Below are positions 42,428-50,854 of a stretch of 64,000 nucleotides of DNA, one piece after another. Under the pieces are notes generated by a model that saw only the letters and a program-made list of their open reading frames with translations, searched no databases and had not been told where the DNA came from. Where the stretch lies: the NCBI GenBank assembly GCA_902495595.1, contig CABUXV010000009.1, forward strand, positions 4,114 to 68,113. Direction: 5' to 3'. Source of the stretch: an uncultured Eubacterium sp. Its GTDB lineage: Bacteria; Bacillota; Clostridia; Peptostreptococcales; Anaerovoracaceae. The position numbers and the translations under genes were made by a program. Numbering within the stretch: position 1 is the first letter of the stretch; each line of letters begins with the position of its first letter.

Positions 42428-43855
42428 ATGATTTACGGACTTGTGGGAAACCCCTTAGCTCACAGCTACTCAAAGGAAATCCACGAAGCGCTAAAAAAAT
42501 ATGAATACGACCTTTTCAGCCTTACCCAAGAGGAAATGCGGGAATTTATAAATTCCCGCCGCTTCAGCGGACTTAATGTGACCATTCCCTATAAAAAGGA
42601 CGTCATTCCTCTATGCGATGAAATTTCAGATCTCGCCCAAAGCATAGGGGCGGTGAATACTCTGTACTGGAAAAACGGCAGTCATAATGTAAACTCACAG
42701 GATATAAAATCGCAGGACGTAAACTCTGCAGGTGCTGCAAGCAGCTCATCTTTAGAGACATCTTGCAGCTGTGAGAAAATTCTCGTTGGTCATAACACGG
42801 ACTATGAAGGTTTCCTCTATGCCGCTTCACGCGCAGGCATATCCTTTGAGAAAAAAACGGTACTGATTCTGGGAACCGGCGGAACTTCCCTTATGGCGCG
42901 ATTGGCTGTAAAGAACAAGAACGCCGGGAAAATTTACATAGCTTCCAGAAAAAAAACGAATTCACCGGAGGATAACTCGCGCAGATTTTCGAAAAAAGCG
43001 GGCGCTTCCCACGTAAGCGCAGGCGATGATTCAGCCGCCTTTACAACAATAGGCTACGATGAAATCGACAGCATCGCTGCTAAAATAGATGTACTTATAA
43101 ATACAACCCCGGTAGGAACATATCCGAACAACCTGCAATCGGTTATATCCCTGGATGCTTTTAAAAATTGTGAATCCGTTATGGACGTAATATACAATCC
43201 ATTTAAGACAAAACTTTTATTGGAAGCCGAAAAACTGGGGCTTAAAACCTCTAACGGACTTCCCATGCTTGTAGCTCAGGCAACAGCTGCGGCAGGATAT
43301 TTCCTTGGTACTCCCGGAGCCTTTGAAAAGGACAATGAAAGAATCATTTCCCAAATGGAAAGACAGATGAGAAATATCGTTCTCATCGGCATGCCGGGCT
43401 GCGGCAAATCCACTATCGGAAAGATTATTTCTGAAATTACGGAAAAACCTTTTGCTGATATAGATGATGAAATAGTCAAGGAAGCAGGTATTTCCATCCC
43501 TGAAATTTTTGAAAAAGAGGGAGAACCAGGGTTTCGCGATAGAGAGACGGAAATAACCGAAAAGCTGGGAAAGCAAAGAGGGCGGGTTATTGCAGCGGGA
43601 GGCGGAACTGTCCTTCGCAGAAAAAATTTAGATGCCCTAAGACAGAACGCTCTTATAATCCATATAAAGAGGGATTTAGAAACACTTGCAACAAAAGGGC
43701 GTCCCCTCTCCAAAGACATGAATACACTCAGAGAAATGGAAAAAATACGTCTGCCTATTTACCGCTCGGCGGCAGACATTACATTTGATAACTCGAAATC
43801 CCGGTCAAAAGGTAAGCTTACGGAAGCTCTCAAAGAGCTTTTGGGATATAATTGA
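42428..43855 (+). CDS. aroE: Fused shikimate dehydrogenase - shikimate kinase (AroE-AroK)
   Basis: 475 residues. Residues 1-295 are shikimate dehydrogenase (GLVGNPLAHSYSKEIHEAL, LNVTIPYKKDV, GAVNTLYW, GHNTDYEGF, LGTGGTSLMARLAV, NTTPVGTYPN). Residues about 314-475 are shikimate kinase with P-loop GMPGCGKST (321-329), DIDDEIVKEAG, FRDRETEI, GGGTVLR and KGRPLS. The dehydrogenase half has an insertion at about 84-116, a Ser/Asn/Gln-rich stretch between NTLYW and GHNTD. The fusion puts two non-consecutive parts of the pathway's end into one chain. 3-Dehydroquinate dehydratase (aroD/aroQ) is missing from the operon and must be elsewhere. Confidence 0.94.
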   Translation: MIYGLVGNPLAHSYSKEIHEALKKYEYDLFSLTQEEMREFINSRRFSGLNVTIPYKKDVIPLCDEISDLAQSIGAVNTLYWKNGSHNVNSQDIKSQDVNSAGAASSSSLETSCSCEKILVGHNTDYEGFLYAASRAGISFEKKTVLILGTGGTSLMARLAVKNKNAGKIYIASRKKTNSPEDNSRRFSKKAGASHVSAGDDSAAFTTIGYDEIDSIAAKIDVLINTTPVGTYPNNLQSVISLDAFKNCESVMDVIYNPFKTKLLLEAEKLGLKTSNGLPMLVAQATAAAGYFLGTPGAFEKDNERIISQMERQMRNIVLIGMPGCGKSTIGKIISEITEKPFADIDDEIVKEAGISIPEIFEKEGEPGFRDRETEITEKLGKQRGRVIAAGGGTVLRRKNLDALRQNALIIHIKRDLETLATKGRPLSKDMNTLREMEKIRLPIYRSAADITFDNSKSRSKGKLTEALKELLGYN

Positions 43856-43867
43856 TATTTTCAAGGC

Positions 43868-43902
43868 AAAAGCAGATGAAACAAAATTCATCTGCTTTTT
43901 TA
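43868..43902 (+). terminator. Terminator of the aromatic operon
   Basis: AAAGCAGATGAA pairs perfectly with TTCATCTGCTTT around a short loop, followed by a T-rich run. It lies 13 bp after the last stop codon, so the operon ends here. Confidence 0.9.
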
Positions 43903-43957
43903 TTTATTCTTATAGTATAATTACATTATTGATATTTTTTGTAATATGAGGTGTAAC

Positions 43958-44593
43958 ATGAGCGACAAAAATTTAAAAAGAAGCTGTATAGACTGCGCTG
44001 TTAAAAACTGCGATACGGGAGATAAATCCTATCCATCTTTTTGTCCGACTACCGCGCTGGAAGAAGATTTTGTAAAAGAAACGATGAAACTTTACACGGA
44101 CAACGAAGAAAATGCAAAGGTTACCCAAACTTCGGCTTTAGTGGAATACGAAAATTACTGCAAGATGACGAGGATAGAAGAAATTGCCGAGTTTGCAAAA
44201 AAGATGGGATATAAAAAACTCGGGATAGCTACCTGCGTAGGATTGCTGGAAGAAGCCCGCGCAGCGGCAGCAGTATTCAGAAATCACGGCTTTGAAGTAT
44301 TCGGAGCCGGATGCAAAATCGGAGCGCAGGAAAAAACTTCAGTAGGTATTGAATCACGCTGCGAAAGCGTAGGAAAAAATATGTGCAATCCTATAATGCA
44401 GGCGAAACTTCTCAATTCGGAAAAAACCGACTTTAACATAGTAATAGGCTTGTGCGTAGGTCACGACAGTATGTTCTACAAATACTCAGACGCTCTCTGC
44501 ACAACGCTCGTTACGAAAGACCGTGTTTTAGGACACAACCCTGCAGCCGCTCTTTATCAGCTTAAAACTTATTACTCTAAACTTTTGGATTAA
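43958..44593 (+). CDS. DUF1847 cysteine-rich protein
   Basis: 211 residues matching DUF1847, a family of small anaerobe proteins of unknown function. About ten cysteines are present: SCIDCAVKNCDTG near the N-terminus, then FCPTT, YCKMTR, ATCVG, GCKIGA, RCESVGKNMCNP and GLCVGHD. The arrangement suggests a metal or iron-sulfur site (inference). LNSEKTDFNIVIGLCVGHDS near the end is a typical family stretch. The start was set at the ATG just after GAGGTG. It follows the aromatic operon terminator and is a separate unit; its last codons run close to phased element C. Confidence 0.88.
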   Translation: MSDKNLKRSCIDCAVKNCDTGDKSYPSFCPTTALEEDFVKETMKLYTDNEENAKVTQTSALVEYENYCKMTRIEEIAEFAKKMGYKKLGIATCVGLLEEARAAAAVFRNHGFEVFGAGCKIGAQEKTSVGIESRCESVGKNMCNPIMQAKLLNSEKTDFNIVIGLCVGHDSMFYKYSDALCTTLVTKDRVLGHNPAAALYQLKTYYSKLLD

Positions 44594-44618
44594 TCCGAAG
44601 TAAGATTATAACCACGGC

Positions 44619-44878
44619 TTTTATCCAAAACCTTTTGTTATCACATGTATTTGGATAAAAACCTATTGATATTTCTTATGAAAAAATTATCAATAACCAA
44701 AAACCTCTTTTTTAAAGGTGTTTTGGATAAAAGCCGGTAGCGTTTTTACATATTTTTACATTAAATCAACCAAAAACAGCTTTTTTATAAGGATTTTGGA
44801 TAATTTGCTTACAGCATACGCAAAAAACAAGGTGTTTTTATCCAAAATACGGGTTTTAACATTATTCTTGGATAATCC
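44619..44878 (+). repeat. Phased four-dyad element, copy C
   Basis: First arms begin at 44625, 44697, 44770 and 44842; second arms at 44649, 44721, 44794 and 44866. Arm distance is 24 throughout and the period is 72, 73, 72. Dyad 2 has the strongest hairpin, with CCAAAAACCT closing on AGGTGTTTTGG. It lies between the DUF1847 gene and the convergent TetR gene. Confidence 0.87.
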
Positions 44879-44962
44879 CTGCCGCACCGGGCAAAAAATC
44901 TGCTGCATCTTAATGTCAAGGCTGAAAAAAATCCCATAAGATAAAGTTTATCTTAGAAAATA

Positions 44963-45550
44963 TCACGGCTTTACTTTATTTTCCATAGCGTTGATTTCAT
45001 CAAGCATCATATTGAGAACTCCCTTTGAGGAAATGTCATAAATCATTTTAACAAAATCTTCCTCTGCCAGCTTTTCACGATTGTTAAACCAAAACTTCAT
45101 GACCCCTATGACTGCTGACACATGATATTCAAGGTACCCCTCGATATTTTGAAAATCCGCTTCAGGATTACCATAACTATTCTTTATAAGTCTGAAGATC
45201 TCATTCTTAATTTTTTCACCGAAAATCCATTGATGATTCCTTTTAAACAATATTTCCAGATTATGATTTTCAGATGAAAAAGCGTCAAAAAGGAATTCTG
45301 CAATCAGCTTGCTGTCTAATATATCATGAAAATTGCCGGAAGCAAAAAGTTTCTCTTTTATGGGCTGAAACATAACATCTATTGCTTTATCAAGCAAATC
45401 ATAAATATTATCGTAATAAACATAAAAGGTGGTTCTGTTGTATCCTGCTTCCCTGCAAAGTTCGTTTATACTTATTTTTTCTATGGATTTTTTCTCATAA
45501 AGCTTCCAGAATGCGTTTATAAAATTCATTCTGGTGTCAAGCGTTCCCAT
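44963..45550 (-). CDS. TetR-family regulator of the adjacent ABC exporter
   Basis: 195 residues. The HTH is at about 8-54 (MNFINAFWKLYEKKSIEKISINELCREAGYNRTTFYVYY written here as two pieces: KISINELCREAGYNRTTFYVYY is the recognition part). The C-terminal domain resembles the TetR_C type found in DhaS-like regulators. The start was set at the ATG seven bases after AAGGAGG. It is divergent from the ABC exporter genes with about 150 bp between the starts, so it most likely represses them. Confidence 0.87.
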   Translation of the reverse strand: MGTLDTRMNFINAFWKLYEKKSIEKISINELCREAGYNRTTFYVYYDNIYDLLDKAIDVMFQPIKEKLFASGNFHDILDSKLIAEFLFDAFSSENHNLEILFKRNHQWIFGEKIKNEIFRLIKNSYGNPEADFQNIEGYLEYHVSAVIGVMKFWFNNREKLAEEDFVKMIYDISSKGVLNMMLDEINAMENKVKP

Positions 45551-45619
45551 TGCATTGCCTCCTTTTTGGCTATACTTGAATTTTATCACAAAAACCAACA
45601 TTTTGCATACTATTGTAGG

Positions 45620-45649
45620 TTGATATGAATGCCTCAGAGCTTTTATACT
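45620..45649 (+). promoter_or_regulatory. Promoter of the ABC exporter genes
   Basis: -35 TTGATA (45620-45625), 18-bp spacer, -10 TATACT (45644-45649), in the gap between the divergent TetR and ABC genes. No clear palindrome was found for the TetR operator. Confidence 0.5.
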
Positions 45650-45702
45650 TGTCTTAATAAATAAAGTAAAGTTTAATATCAGTCAAAAGGAGAGTGATAT
45701 TC

Positions 45703-46596
45703 TTGAATATTATAGATATCAGCAATCTTACAAAAGATTACGGAGAAGGAAAGGGAATTTTTGATATTTCCATTTCCATAAAAAAAGGAGAGGTATACGG
45801 ATATTTGGGACCTAACGGAGCGGGAAAATCCACAACACTCCGCCATCTCATGGGTTTTGGAAAAGCTGATTCAGGAAGCGCATCCATCATGGGTATGGAC
45901 TGCTGGAAAGAACAGAAAAAAATACAGCCGCACCTTGGATATCTGCCCGGCGAAATTTCCTTTCCCGATGATATGACAGGTGAAAAATATCTCAAACTCA
46001 TTTCCAAAATGCGTGGTATGCGTGACTTTACCTGCGCTCAAAGGCTTCTTGATATGTTTGACATAAATCCGCGCGCCGGTATAAAGAGAATGTCAAAAGG
46101 CATGAAACAAAAGATAGGCATAACAGCCGCTTTTATGCATGATCCGGAAATTATTCTCCTCGACGAACCTACCAGCGGTCTTGACCCTCTTATGCAAAAC
46201 AAATTCATCAGCCTTTTGGAAGAGGAAAAAAGCAAAGGAAAAACCATCATCATGTCTTCCCATATATTCGAGGAAGTAGAAAAAACTTGTGACAGAATAG
46301 GAATGATAAAAAACGGCAGAATAATACAGGAAATTTCCGTAGAGGAGCTTACCCGCTCAAAGATGAAAACATATACGGCAGAATTATCCGACGAGCTCTC
46401 AGCCCGCCGTCTTTACGAAAAATATCCCGGAGCTGTATGTGATAAAAACAGAATTACTCTGTCCATAAACGATTCAGAGCTAAACGAATTTATAAGACAT
46501 CTTGCCCAATACGATGTTTTGTCTCTTAATGAAGAAAAGCATACTCTTGAAGAATACTTCATGAAATTTTACGGAGGTGACAGCAAAAATGTTTAA
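45703..46596 (+). CDS. ABC exporter ATP-binding protein
   Basis: About 297 residues; one ABC ATPase domain with Walker A GPNGAGKST, Q-loop region YLPGEISFP, signature MSKGMKQKIG, Walker B IILLDEPTSGLD and the H-loop in SSHIFEEVEKTCD. The C-terminal 80 residues form the extra domain seen in drug and lantibiotic ABC-2 exporters. The start is taken as the TTG ten bases after AAAGGAGAG; a GTG nine bases earlier is too close to that site. It forms a pair with the downstream permease. Confidence 0.9.
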   Translation: MNIIDISNLTKDYGEGKGIFDISISIKKGEVYGYLGPNGAGKSTTLRHLMGFGKADSGSASIMGMDCWKEQKKIQPHLGYLPGEISFPDDMTGEKYLKLISKMRGMRDFTCAQRLLDMFDINPRAGIKRMSKGMKQKIGITAAFMHDPEIILLDEPTSGLDPLMQNKFISLLEEEKSKGKTIIMSSHIFEEVEKTCDRIGMIKNGRIIQEISVEELTRSKMKTYTAELSDELSARRLYEKYPGAVCDKNRITLSINDSELNEFIRHLAQYDVLSLNEEKHTLEEYFMKFYGGDSKNV

Positions 46597-47374
46597 TTTT
46601 CCATATTTCATTCAGACAGTAAAATCAAATCTTAAATTTTTACTGGCCTTTACACTTGTTGTCTGTGTTTTTCTCATAGTGATGACCAATGTATTCACAC
46701 CGGAAGCAGTAAGTGATTTTCAGTCTGCGGCAAAAGGAACTTTAGCTTCAAATATTCTGACAGGCAACGGCACCTTAATAGGATTTATGGCTAATTCTTT
46801 TTATGCGTTGATGGCTATTATTTTTCCTATGGTTTATTCCATCCTGACAGGAAACAGGATGATTGCCGAGAAAATAGATAAGGGAAGTATGGCGGGATTC
46901 CTCTCGACACCTGTAACAAGAACGCAGATAACAATTACAAGCGCTGTATATTTCATACTTTCTCTGGCTGTTATGTGGGGCGTTGCTTCTCTTGTGGGAA
47001 TTGCTTCGGCAAATGTTTTTCAGCCTGATGCCCTTGATGTTGATACATTTATGATGATGAACCTGGGAGTATTTCTGTATCATCTGACAATCAGCGGAAT
47101 ATGTTTCTGTTCCTCCTGCATATTCAACACATCGAAGAATTCCCTCATACTTGGCGCAGGTCTCCCTCTGCTGTTCTTTGTTGTAAGTCTCTTTATCAAG
47201 CTGTCGGAAGACCTGGATTTTCTGAGATATTTTACACTTAACACCCTCTTTGATACACAGCAGATACTGACCGGAAGCGGATACACCGAAGAATTTACCG
47301 CTATGGCGCTTGCCTCAGCTGTGCTCTATATAATAGGTATTATTTGGTTTAAAAAGAAAGATTTGCCTCTGTAG
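46589..47374 (+). CDS. ABC-2 type exporter permease
   Basis: 261 residues with six hydrophobic segments: LLAFTLVVCVFLIVM, ANSFYALMAIIFPMVYSIL, ITSAVYFILSLAVMWGVASL, LGVFLYHLTISGICFCSS, LILGAGLPLLFFVVSLFI and MALASAVLYIIGIIWF. AEKIDKGSMAGFLSTPVTR is the conserved cytosolic loop of ABC-2 permeases. Its ATG lies 11 bases after GGAGG and overlaps the end of the ATPase gene. The substrate, a drug or peptide, is unknown. Confidence 0.87.
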   Translation: MFNFPYFIQTVKSNLKFLLAFTLVVCVFLIVMTNVFTPEAVSDFQSAAKGTLASNILTGNGTLIGFMANSFYALMAIIFPMVYSILTGNRMIAEKIDKGSMAGFLSTPVTRTQITITSAVYFILSLAVMWGVASLVGIASANVFQPDALDVDTFMMMNLGVFLYHLTISGICFCSSCIFNTSKNSLILGAGLPLLFFVVSLFIKLSEDLDFLRYFTLNTLFDTQQILTGSGYTEEFTAMALASAVLYIIGIIWFKKKDLPL

Positions 47375-47405
47375 TCTGCCTGCAAAATCTTTATACAAGA
47401 CAAAA

Positions 47406-47446
47406 ACACACGATTCTTTCGCTCAGGCGGTAACCGTGTGTTTTTC
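47406..47446 (+). terminator. Terminator between the ABC permease and the convergent ferredoxin gene
   Basis: ACACACG (47406-47412) pairs with CGTGTGT (47435-47441). T-runs occur on both sides, so it can serve both converging genes. Confidence 0.75.
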
Positions 47447-47466
47447 TTTTCTCTTTTACTTATTTT

Positions 47467-47658
47467 CTATTCTTCTTCCCAATCTATTGCACTTACAGGG
47501 CATGTATCTATAGCTTCCTGTACGGCTTGTCTGTTCTTTTCGTCTACATCATTAAAACTTTCAGCCTTACCGTTATCATCCATCCTGAATATTTCAGGCG
47601 CTATGTCCGGGCACATGGAACAGCCTATGCAAGCATCCTGGTCTACCTTTGCTTTCAT
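47467..47658 (-). CDS. Single-cluster 4Fe-4S ferredoxin
   Basis: A 63-residue acidic electron carrier. The cluster ligands are Cys10, Cys13 and Cys16 (CIGCSMC) and Cys53 (DTCPVSAI), the pattern of monocluster ferredoxins such as those of Thermotoga and Clostridium thermoaceticum. AAGGAGGTTTTGCAT precedes the ATG; the longer frame extends into the promoter. It is a lone gene, so the redox partner is unknown; the hydrogenase system suggested by hydF/hydG is one possible user (inference). Confidence 0.94.
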   Translation of the reverse strand: MKAKVDQDACIGCSMCPDIAPEIFRMDDNGKAESFNDVDEKNRQAVQEAIDTCPVSAIDWEEE

Positions 47659-47864
47659 ATGCAAAACCTCCTTCAAACTAACTATTTGAAAACATTGTAT
47701 CTCCTGATTATTATTGCCACATTTAAGATGATTTATTTTTAAAAAATATAAAAAATCAACATGATTAATATATGTTATAATTATTCTCAATAAATCAAAC
47801 GAACACGACTCTGCAAAAACAGCAGACACTGATATGAAAAAAACAGTATTATGGAGGTATCACA

Positions 47865-48194
47865 ATGCTCATTGACTTTAATAAAATACAGGAACATACA
47901 ATATCCGAAATGAATGGAGGAACCGGCGAAGTAACTGCAAAAATGTATATGGGACAGAACGGAAAAATAATCCCAAGCAAAATACGTATAAACGGATCTA
48001 TCGGTATGCATCCACATGAAACAAGTGACGATATTAACTATATTATATCGGGAACCGGAAAAGCTATATGTGACGGTAAAGAGGAAGCTCTTACTGCCGG
48101 AACCTGTCATATATGTAAAAAAGGGTCTTCGCACAGTATTATCAATACAGGAAATGAAGATTTAATTATGATAACATTTATCGTCGAAAAGTAA
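47865..48194 (+). CDS. Small cupin-domain protein
   Basis: 109 residues folding as one cupin barrel. The metal-binding motif 1 is GMHPHETSDDINYIISGTG (His, His and Glu positions present), and motif 2 is KKGSSHSIINTGNEDL with one His. Small cupins bind metals and act as isomerases, dioxygenases or ligand sensors; nothing nearby indicates which. TATGGAGGTATCACA precedes the ATG. It is followed by repeat R3 and converges with nrdD. Confidence 0.88.
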   Translation: MLIDFNKIQEHTISEMNGGTGEVTAKMYMGQNGKIIPSKIRINGSIGMHPHETSDDINYIISGTGKAICDGKEEALTAGTCHICKKGSSHSIINTGNEDLIMITFIVEK

Positions 48195-48214
48195 AAAAAA
48201 TGAAAATATACGGC

Positions 48215-48308
48215 ATCAGAGATTCCTATGCACGCATGCCGTCCGCAAAGGGCGACCTTCGCAAGATACTTTTGCTGATATTTGTTAAATATCGATAAAA
48301 GCAATTTC
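48215..48308 (+). repeat. Dispersed intergenic repeat, copy R3
   Basis: The copy closest to R1: TCAGAGATTCCTATGCAC, a GTCCGCAAAGGGCGAC block, and the core CTTCGCAAGATACTTTT at 48257-48273, then GATATT and a short AT-rich tail. It lies after the cupin gene, between convergent genes, as R1 does. Confidence 0.65.
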
Positions 48309-48363
48309 CCCAAAATCATCCGCACCTTTTTCGTATTCAATCGGCTTAAGCCGCATAATAATC

Positions 48364-48401
48364 AAAAGAGCAGCTAATCTCAATGATTAACTGCTCTTTT
48401 T
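48364..48401. terminator. Bidirectional terminator between cupin and nrdD
   Basis: AAAAGAGCAG (48364-48373) pairs with CTGCTCTTTTT (48391-48401); inner TAATC/GATTA pairs extend the stem. T-runs occur on both strands between convergent genes. Confidence 0.85.
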
Positions 48402-48428
48402 AAATGCAGTATCTGATTTCAGTCAATA

Positions 48429-50618
48429 TTACAAATGCAGCACTCTGTCTTTTATTTCCTGTGTTCTTCCCTGATTCCAAAACTGCGTTCCGATATATCC
48501 GCAGGTACGTCTTGCCACAAAAAGCTTATCCTGGTTTTGATTTCCGCAGTTTGGACATTCCCATAAAAGCTTTCCTGACTTATCGGAAACTATCTTGATT
48601 TCACCGTCGTATCCGCAGCATTCGCAGTAATCGCTCTTTGTGTTCAGTTCTGCATAAACGATGTTATCGTATATAAATCTCATAACCGAAAGAACTGCTT
48701 CGATGTTGTTTTGCAGGTTAGGAACTTCTACATAGCTTATAGCGCCTCCCGGTGAAAGCTTCTGAAATTCCGATTCAAATTTCAGCTTGCTGAACGCGTC
48801 GATTTCTTCCGTTACGTGTACGTGATAGCTGTTGGTTATGTAGTTTTTATCCGTAACGCCTTCTATTATTCCAAAACGTTTCTGAAGGCATTTTGCAAAT
48901 TTATATGTGGTGGATTCCATCGGCGTTCCGTAAACTGAATAGCTTATATGTTCAGCCTGTTTCCACTCCATACATTTGTCATTGAGTTTCTGCATAACTT
49001 CAAGGGCAAATTTCTGTCCTTCAGGTGAAGTGTGGGTTTTGCCTGTCATGCGTACGCACATTTCACAAAGTCCCGCATATCCGAGGGAAATTGTTGAATA
49101 TCCGTCATACAGCAGCTTATCTATGGTCTCGCCCTTTTTCAGTCTTGCCAATGCGCCATGCTGCCAAAGTATAGGCGCAACATCCGAAGTTGTGCCCAGA
49201 AGCCTTTCATGACGGCATCTTAAGGCTCTGTGACAAAGTTCAAGTCTTTCTTCAAGTATCGCCCAGAACCGTTCCATATCTCCATTTGCCGAACACGCCA
49301 CATCCACGAGATTTATTGTAACTACACCCTGGTTGAATCTTCCGTAATATTTCCTGCTGCCGTCTGCATTTCTCTGATTATCTTCCACCGTAGGAAAAGA
49401 CCTGCATCCCATGCAAGGATATACATCTCCTTTTTTAAGCTCTCTCATGACCTTAGCGGAAATGTAGTCCGGAACCATTCTCTTTGCTGTACATTTTGCA
49501 GCCAGTTCAGTCAAATGCCAGTATTTTGAATCTTTGCCTATATTATCTTCGTCTAAAACATATACCAGTTTAGGAAATGCCGGTGTAATCCAGATACCCT
49601 TTTCATTTTTCACACCCTGCATTCTCTGAAGAAGCACTTCTTCTATGAGCATTGCCAAATCGTCTCTTAATCTTCCCTCCGCAACCTCATCAAGATACAT
49701 GAACATGGTTACAAAAGGAGCCTGACCGTTACAGGTCATAAGGGTTATGAGCTGATACTGTATGGTTTGTATTCCGCTCTGAACTTCCTTTCTCAGACGC
49801 TTTTCAACTATCTTTGAAATGGTTTCTTCATCAGTGGAATCGCCCAGCTCAGTTCTCTCTTCGATTACAGCTTTCCTGATTTTTTCTCTGCTTACATTTA
49901 CAAAAGGCGCCAGGTGGGAAAGGGTAAAGGATTGTCCGCCGTACTGATTGCTGGCAACCTGCGCTACTATCTGAGTCGTTATATTGCACGCCGTGGAAAA
50001 ACTGTGAGGCTTCTCTATCAATGTTTCGCTGATAACAGTGCCGTTTTGCAGCATATCCTCAAGATTTATAAGGTCGCAGTTGTGTTCTTTCTGAGCAAAG
50101 TAATCGGAATCATGGAAATGAATTATACCTTCATCATGAGCCTTTACAATTTCCTCAGGAAGCAGAACACGCATAGTAAGATCCTTGCTGACTTCGCCTG
50201 CCATATAGTCACGCTGTGTTGAATTTATCACGGGGTTCTTGTTGGAATTTTCCTGATTTACTTCCTCATTGATATGTTCTATAAGAGAAAGTATCCCGTT
50301 GTCAGTTGTATTCGATTTACGGGAAAGTTCACGCTTGTATCTGTATCTTACATACTTCTGCGCTACTTCGTATCCTCTCATCTCCATGATGGCAGTTTCC
50401 ACCATATCCTGTATATCTTCCACATGTACAGCATGGGTCATAACAGCAATTTTAGCGGCAACATTATCCGCTATTGCCTGTATCTGATATTCGCTGAGCT
50501 GATATATTCTCTCTACTTCCTGATTTGCCGCTTTAACAGCATTCAATATTTTAGCAAGATCGAAGAAAACTTCCTCGCCGTTTCTTTTAATAACCTTTAC
50601 AATTACTTCCGTTTCCAT
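48429..50618 (-). CDS. nrdD: Anaerobic (class III) ribonucleoside-triphosphate reductase
   Basis: A 729-residue glycyl-radical enzyme that reduces NTPs to dNTPs without oxygen. Residues 1-95 are an ATP-cone (VIKRNGEEVFFDLAKI) for allosteric control. The catalytic barrel follows with HFHDSDYF and the active-site PCMGCRS segment. The C-terminal zinc site has Cys-X2-Cys pairs (CECCGYDG, CPNCG), and the glycyl-radical loop is RRTCGYIGTQFWNQGR. The start was set at the ATG after AAAGGGGACATC. The activase nrdG, usually next to nrdD, is not in the window. An NrdR-type box lies upstream. Confidence 0.96.
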   Translation of the reverse strand: METEVIVKVIKRNGEEVFFDLAKILNAVKAANQEVERIYQLSEYQIQAIADNVAAKIAVMTHAVHVEDIQDMVETAIMEMRGYEVAQKYVRYRYKRELSRKSNTTDNGILSLIEHINEEVNQENSNKNPVINSTQRDYMAGEVSKDLTMRVLLPEEIVKAHDEGIIHFHDSDYFAQKEHNCDLINLEDMLQNGTVISETLIEKPHSFSTACNITTQIVAQVASNQYGGQSFTLSHLAPFVNVSREKIRKAVIEERTELGDSTDEETISKIVEKRLRKEVQSGIQTIQYQLITLMTCNGQAPFVTMFMYLDEVAEGRLRDDLAMLIEEVLLQRMQGVKNEKGIWITPAFPKLVYVLDEDNIGKDSKYWHLTELAAKCTAKRMVPDYISAKVMRELKKGDVYPCMGCRSFPTVEDNQRNADGSRKYYGRFNQGVVTINLVDVACSANGDMERFWAILEERLELCHRALRCRHERLLGTTSDVAPILWQHGALARLKKGETIDKLLYDGYSTISLGYAGLCEMCVRMTGKTHTSPEGQKFALEVMQKLNDKCMEWKQAEHISYSVYGTPMESTTYKFAKCLQKRFGIIEGVTDKNYITNSYHVHVTEEIDAFSKLKFESEFQKLSPGGAISYVEVPNLQNNIEAVLSVMRFIYDNIVYAELNTKSDYCECCGYDGEIKIVSDKSGKLLWECPNCGNQNQDKLFVARRTCGYIGTQFWNQGRTQEIKDRVLHL

Positions 50619-50722
50619 GATGTCCCCTTTCAACTCAACTATTTTCAATCATTTTTATAATGAATAAATAAAGTCCTTAGATTCCAATATGTCGAGTATT
50701 TTATCGTTATTTTTTATGTCGA

Positions 50723-50738
50723 CCACAATATATTGTTG
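50723..50738. promoter_or_regulatory. NrdR-type box upstream of nrdD
   Basis: CCACAATATATTGTTG matches the NrdR-box consensus ACACWATATATWGTGT at most positions and is nearly palindromic. It lies about 105 bp before the nrdD ATG and overlaps a possible -35 (minus-strand TTGTGG). The usual second box about 31 bp away was not convincing. Confidence 0.6.
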
Positions 50739-50854
50739 CGACCATATCCCATTATAGAGTTGTGAAAACCAAAAGTCAATAGACTTTGAAAAGATAAATA
50801 TTAAAATGGACAAAAAATATCCAATTAATGCAAAATCCTGCCTTTTTTGATAGA

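Noticed and set aside
4735..48308. Repeats R1-R3 as cyclic-di-GMP or other known riboswitches
   Set aside because: Short GC blocks look vaguely similar, but no known aptamer core is present and the copies follow genes rather than precede them.
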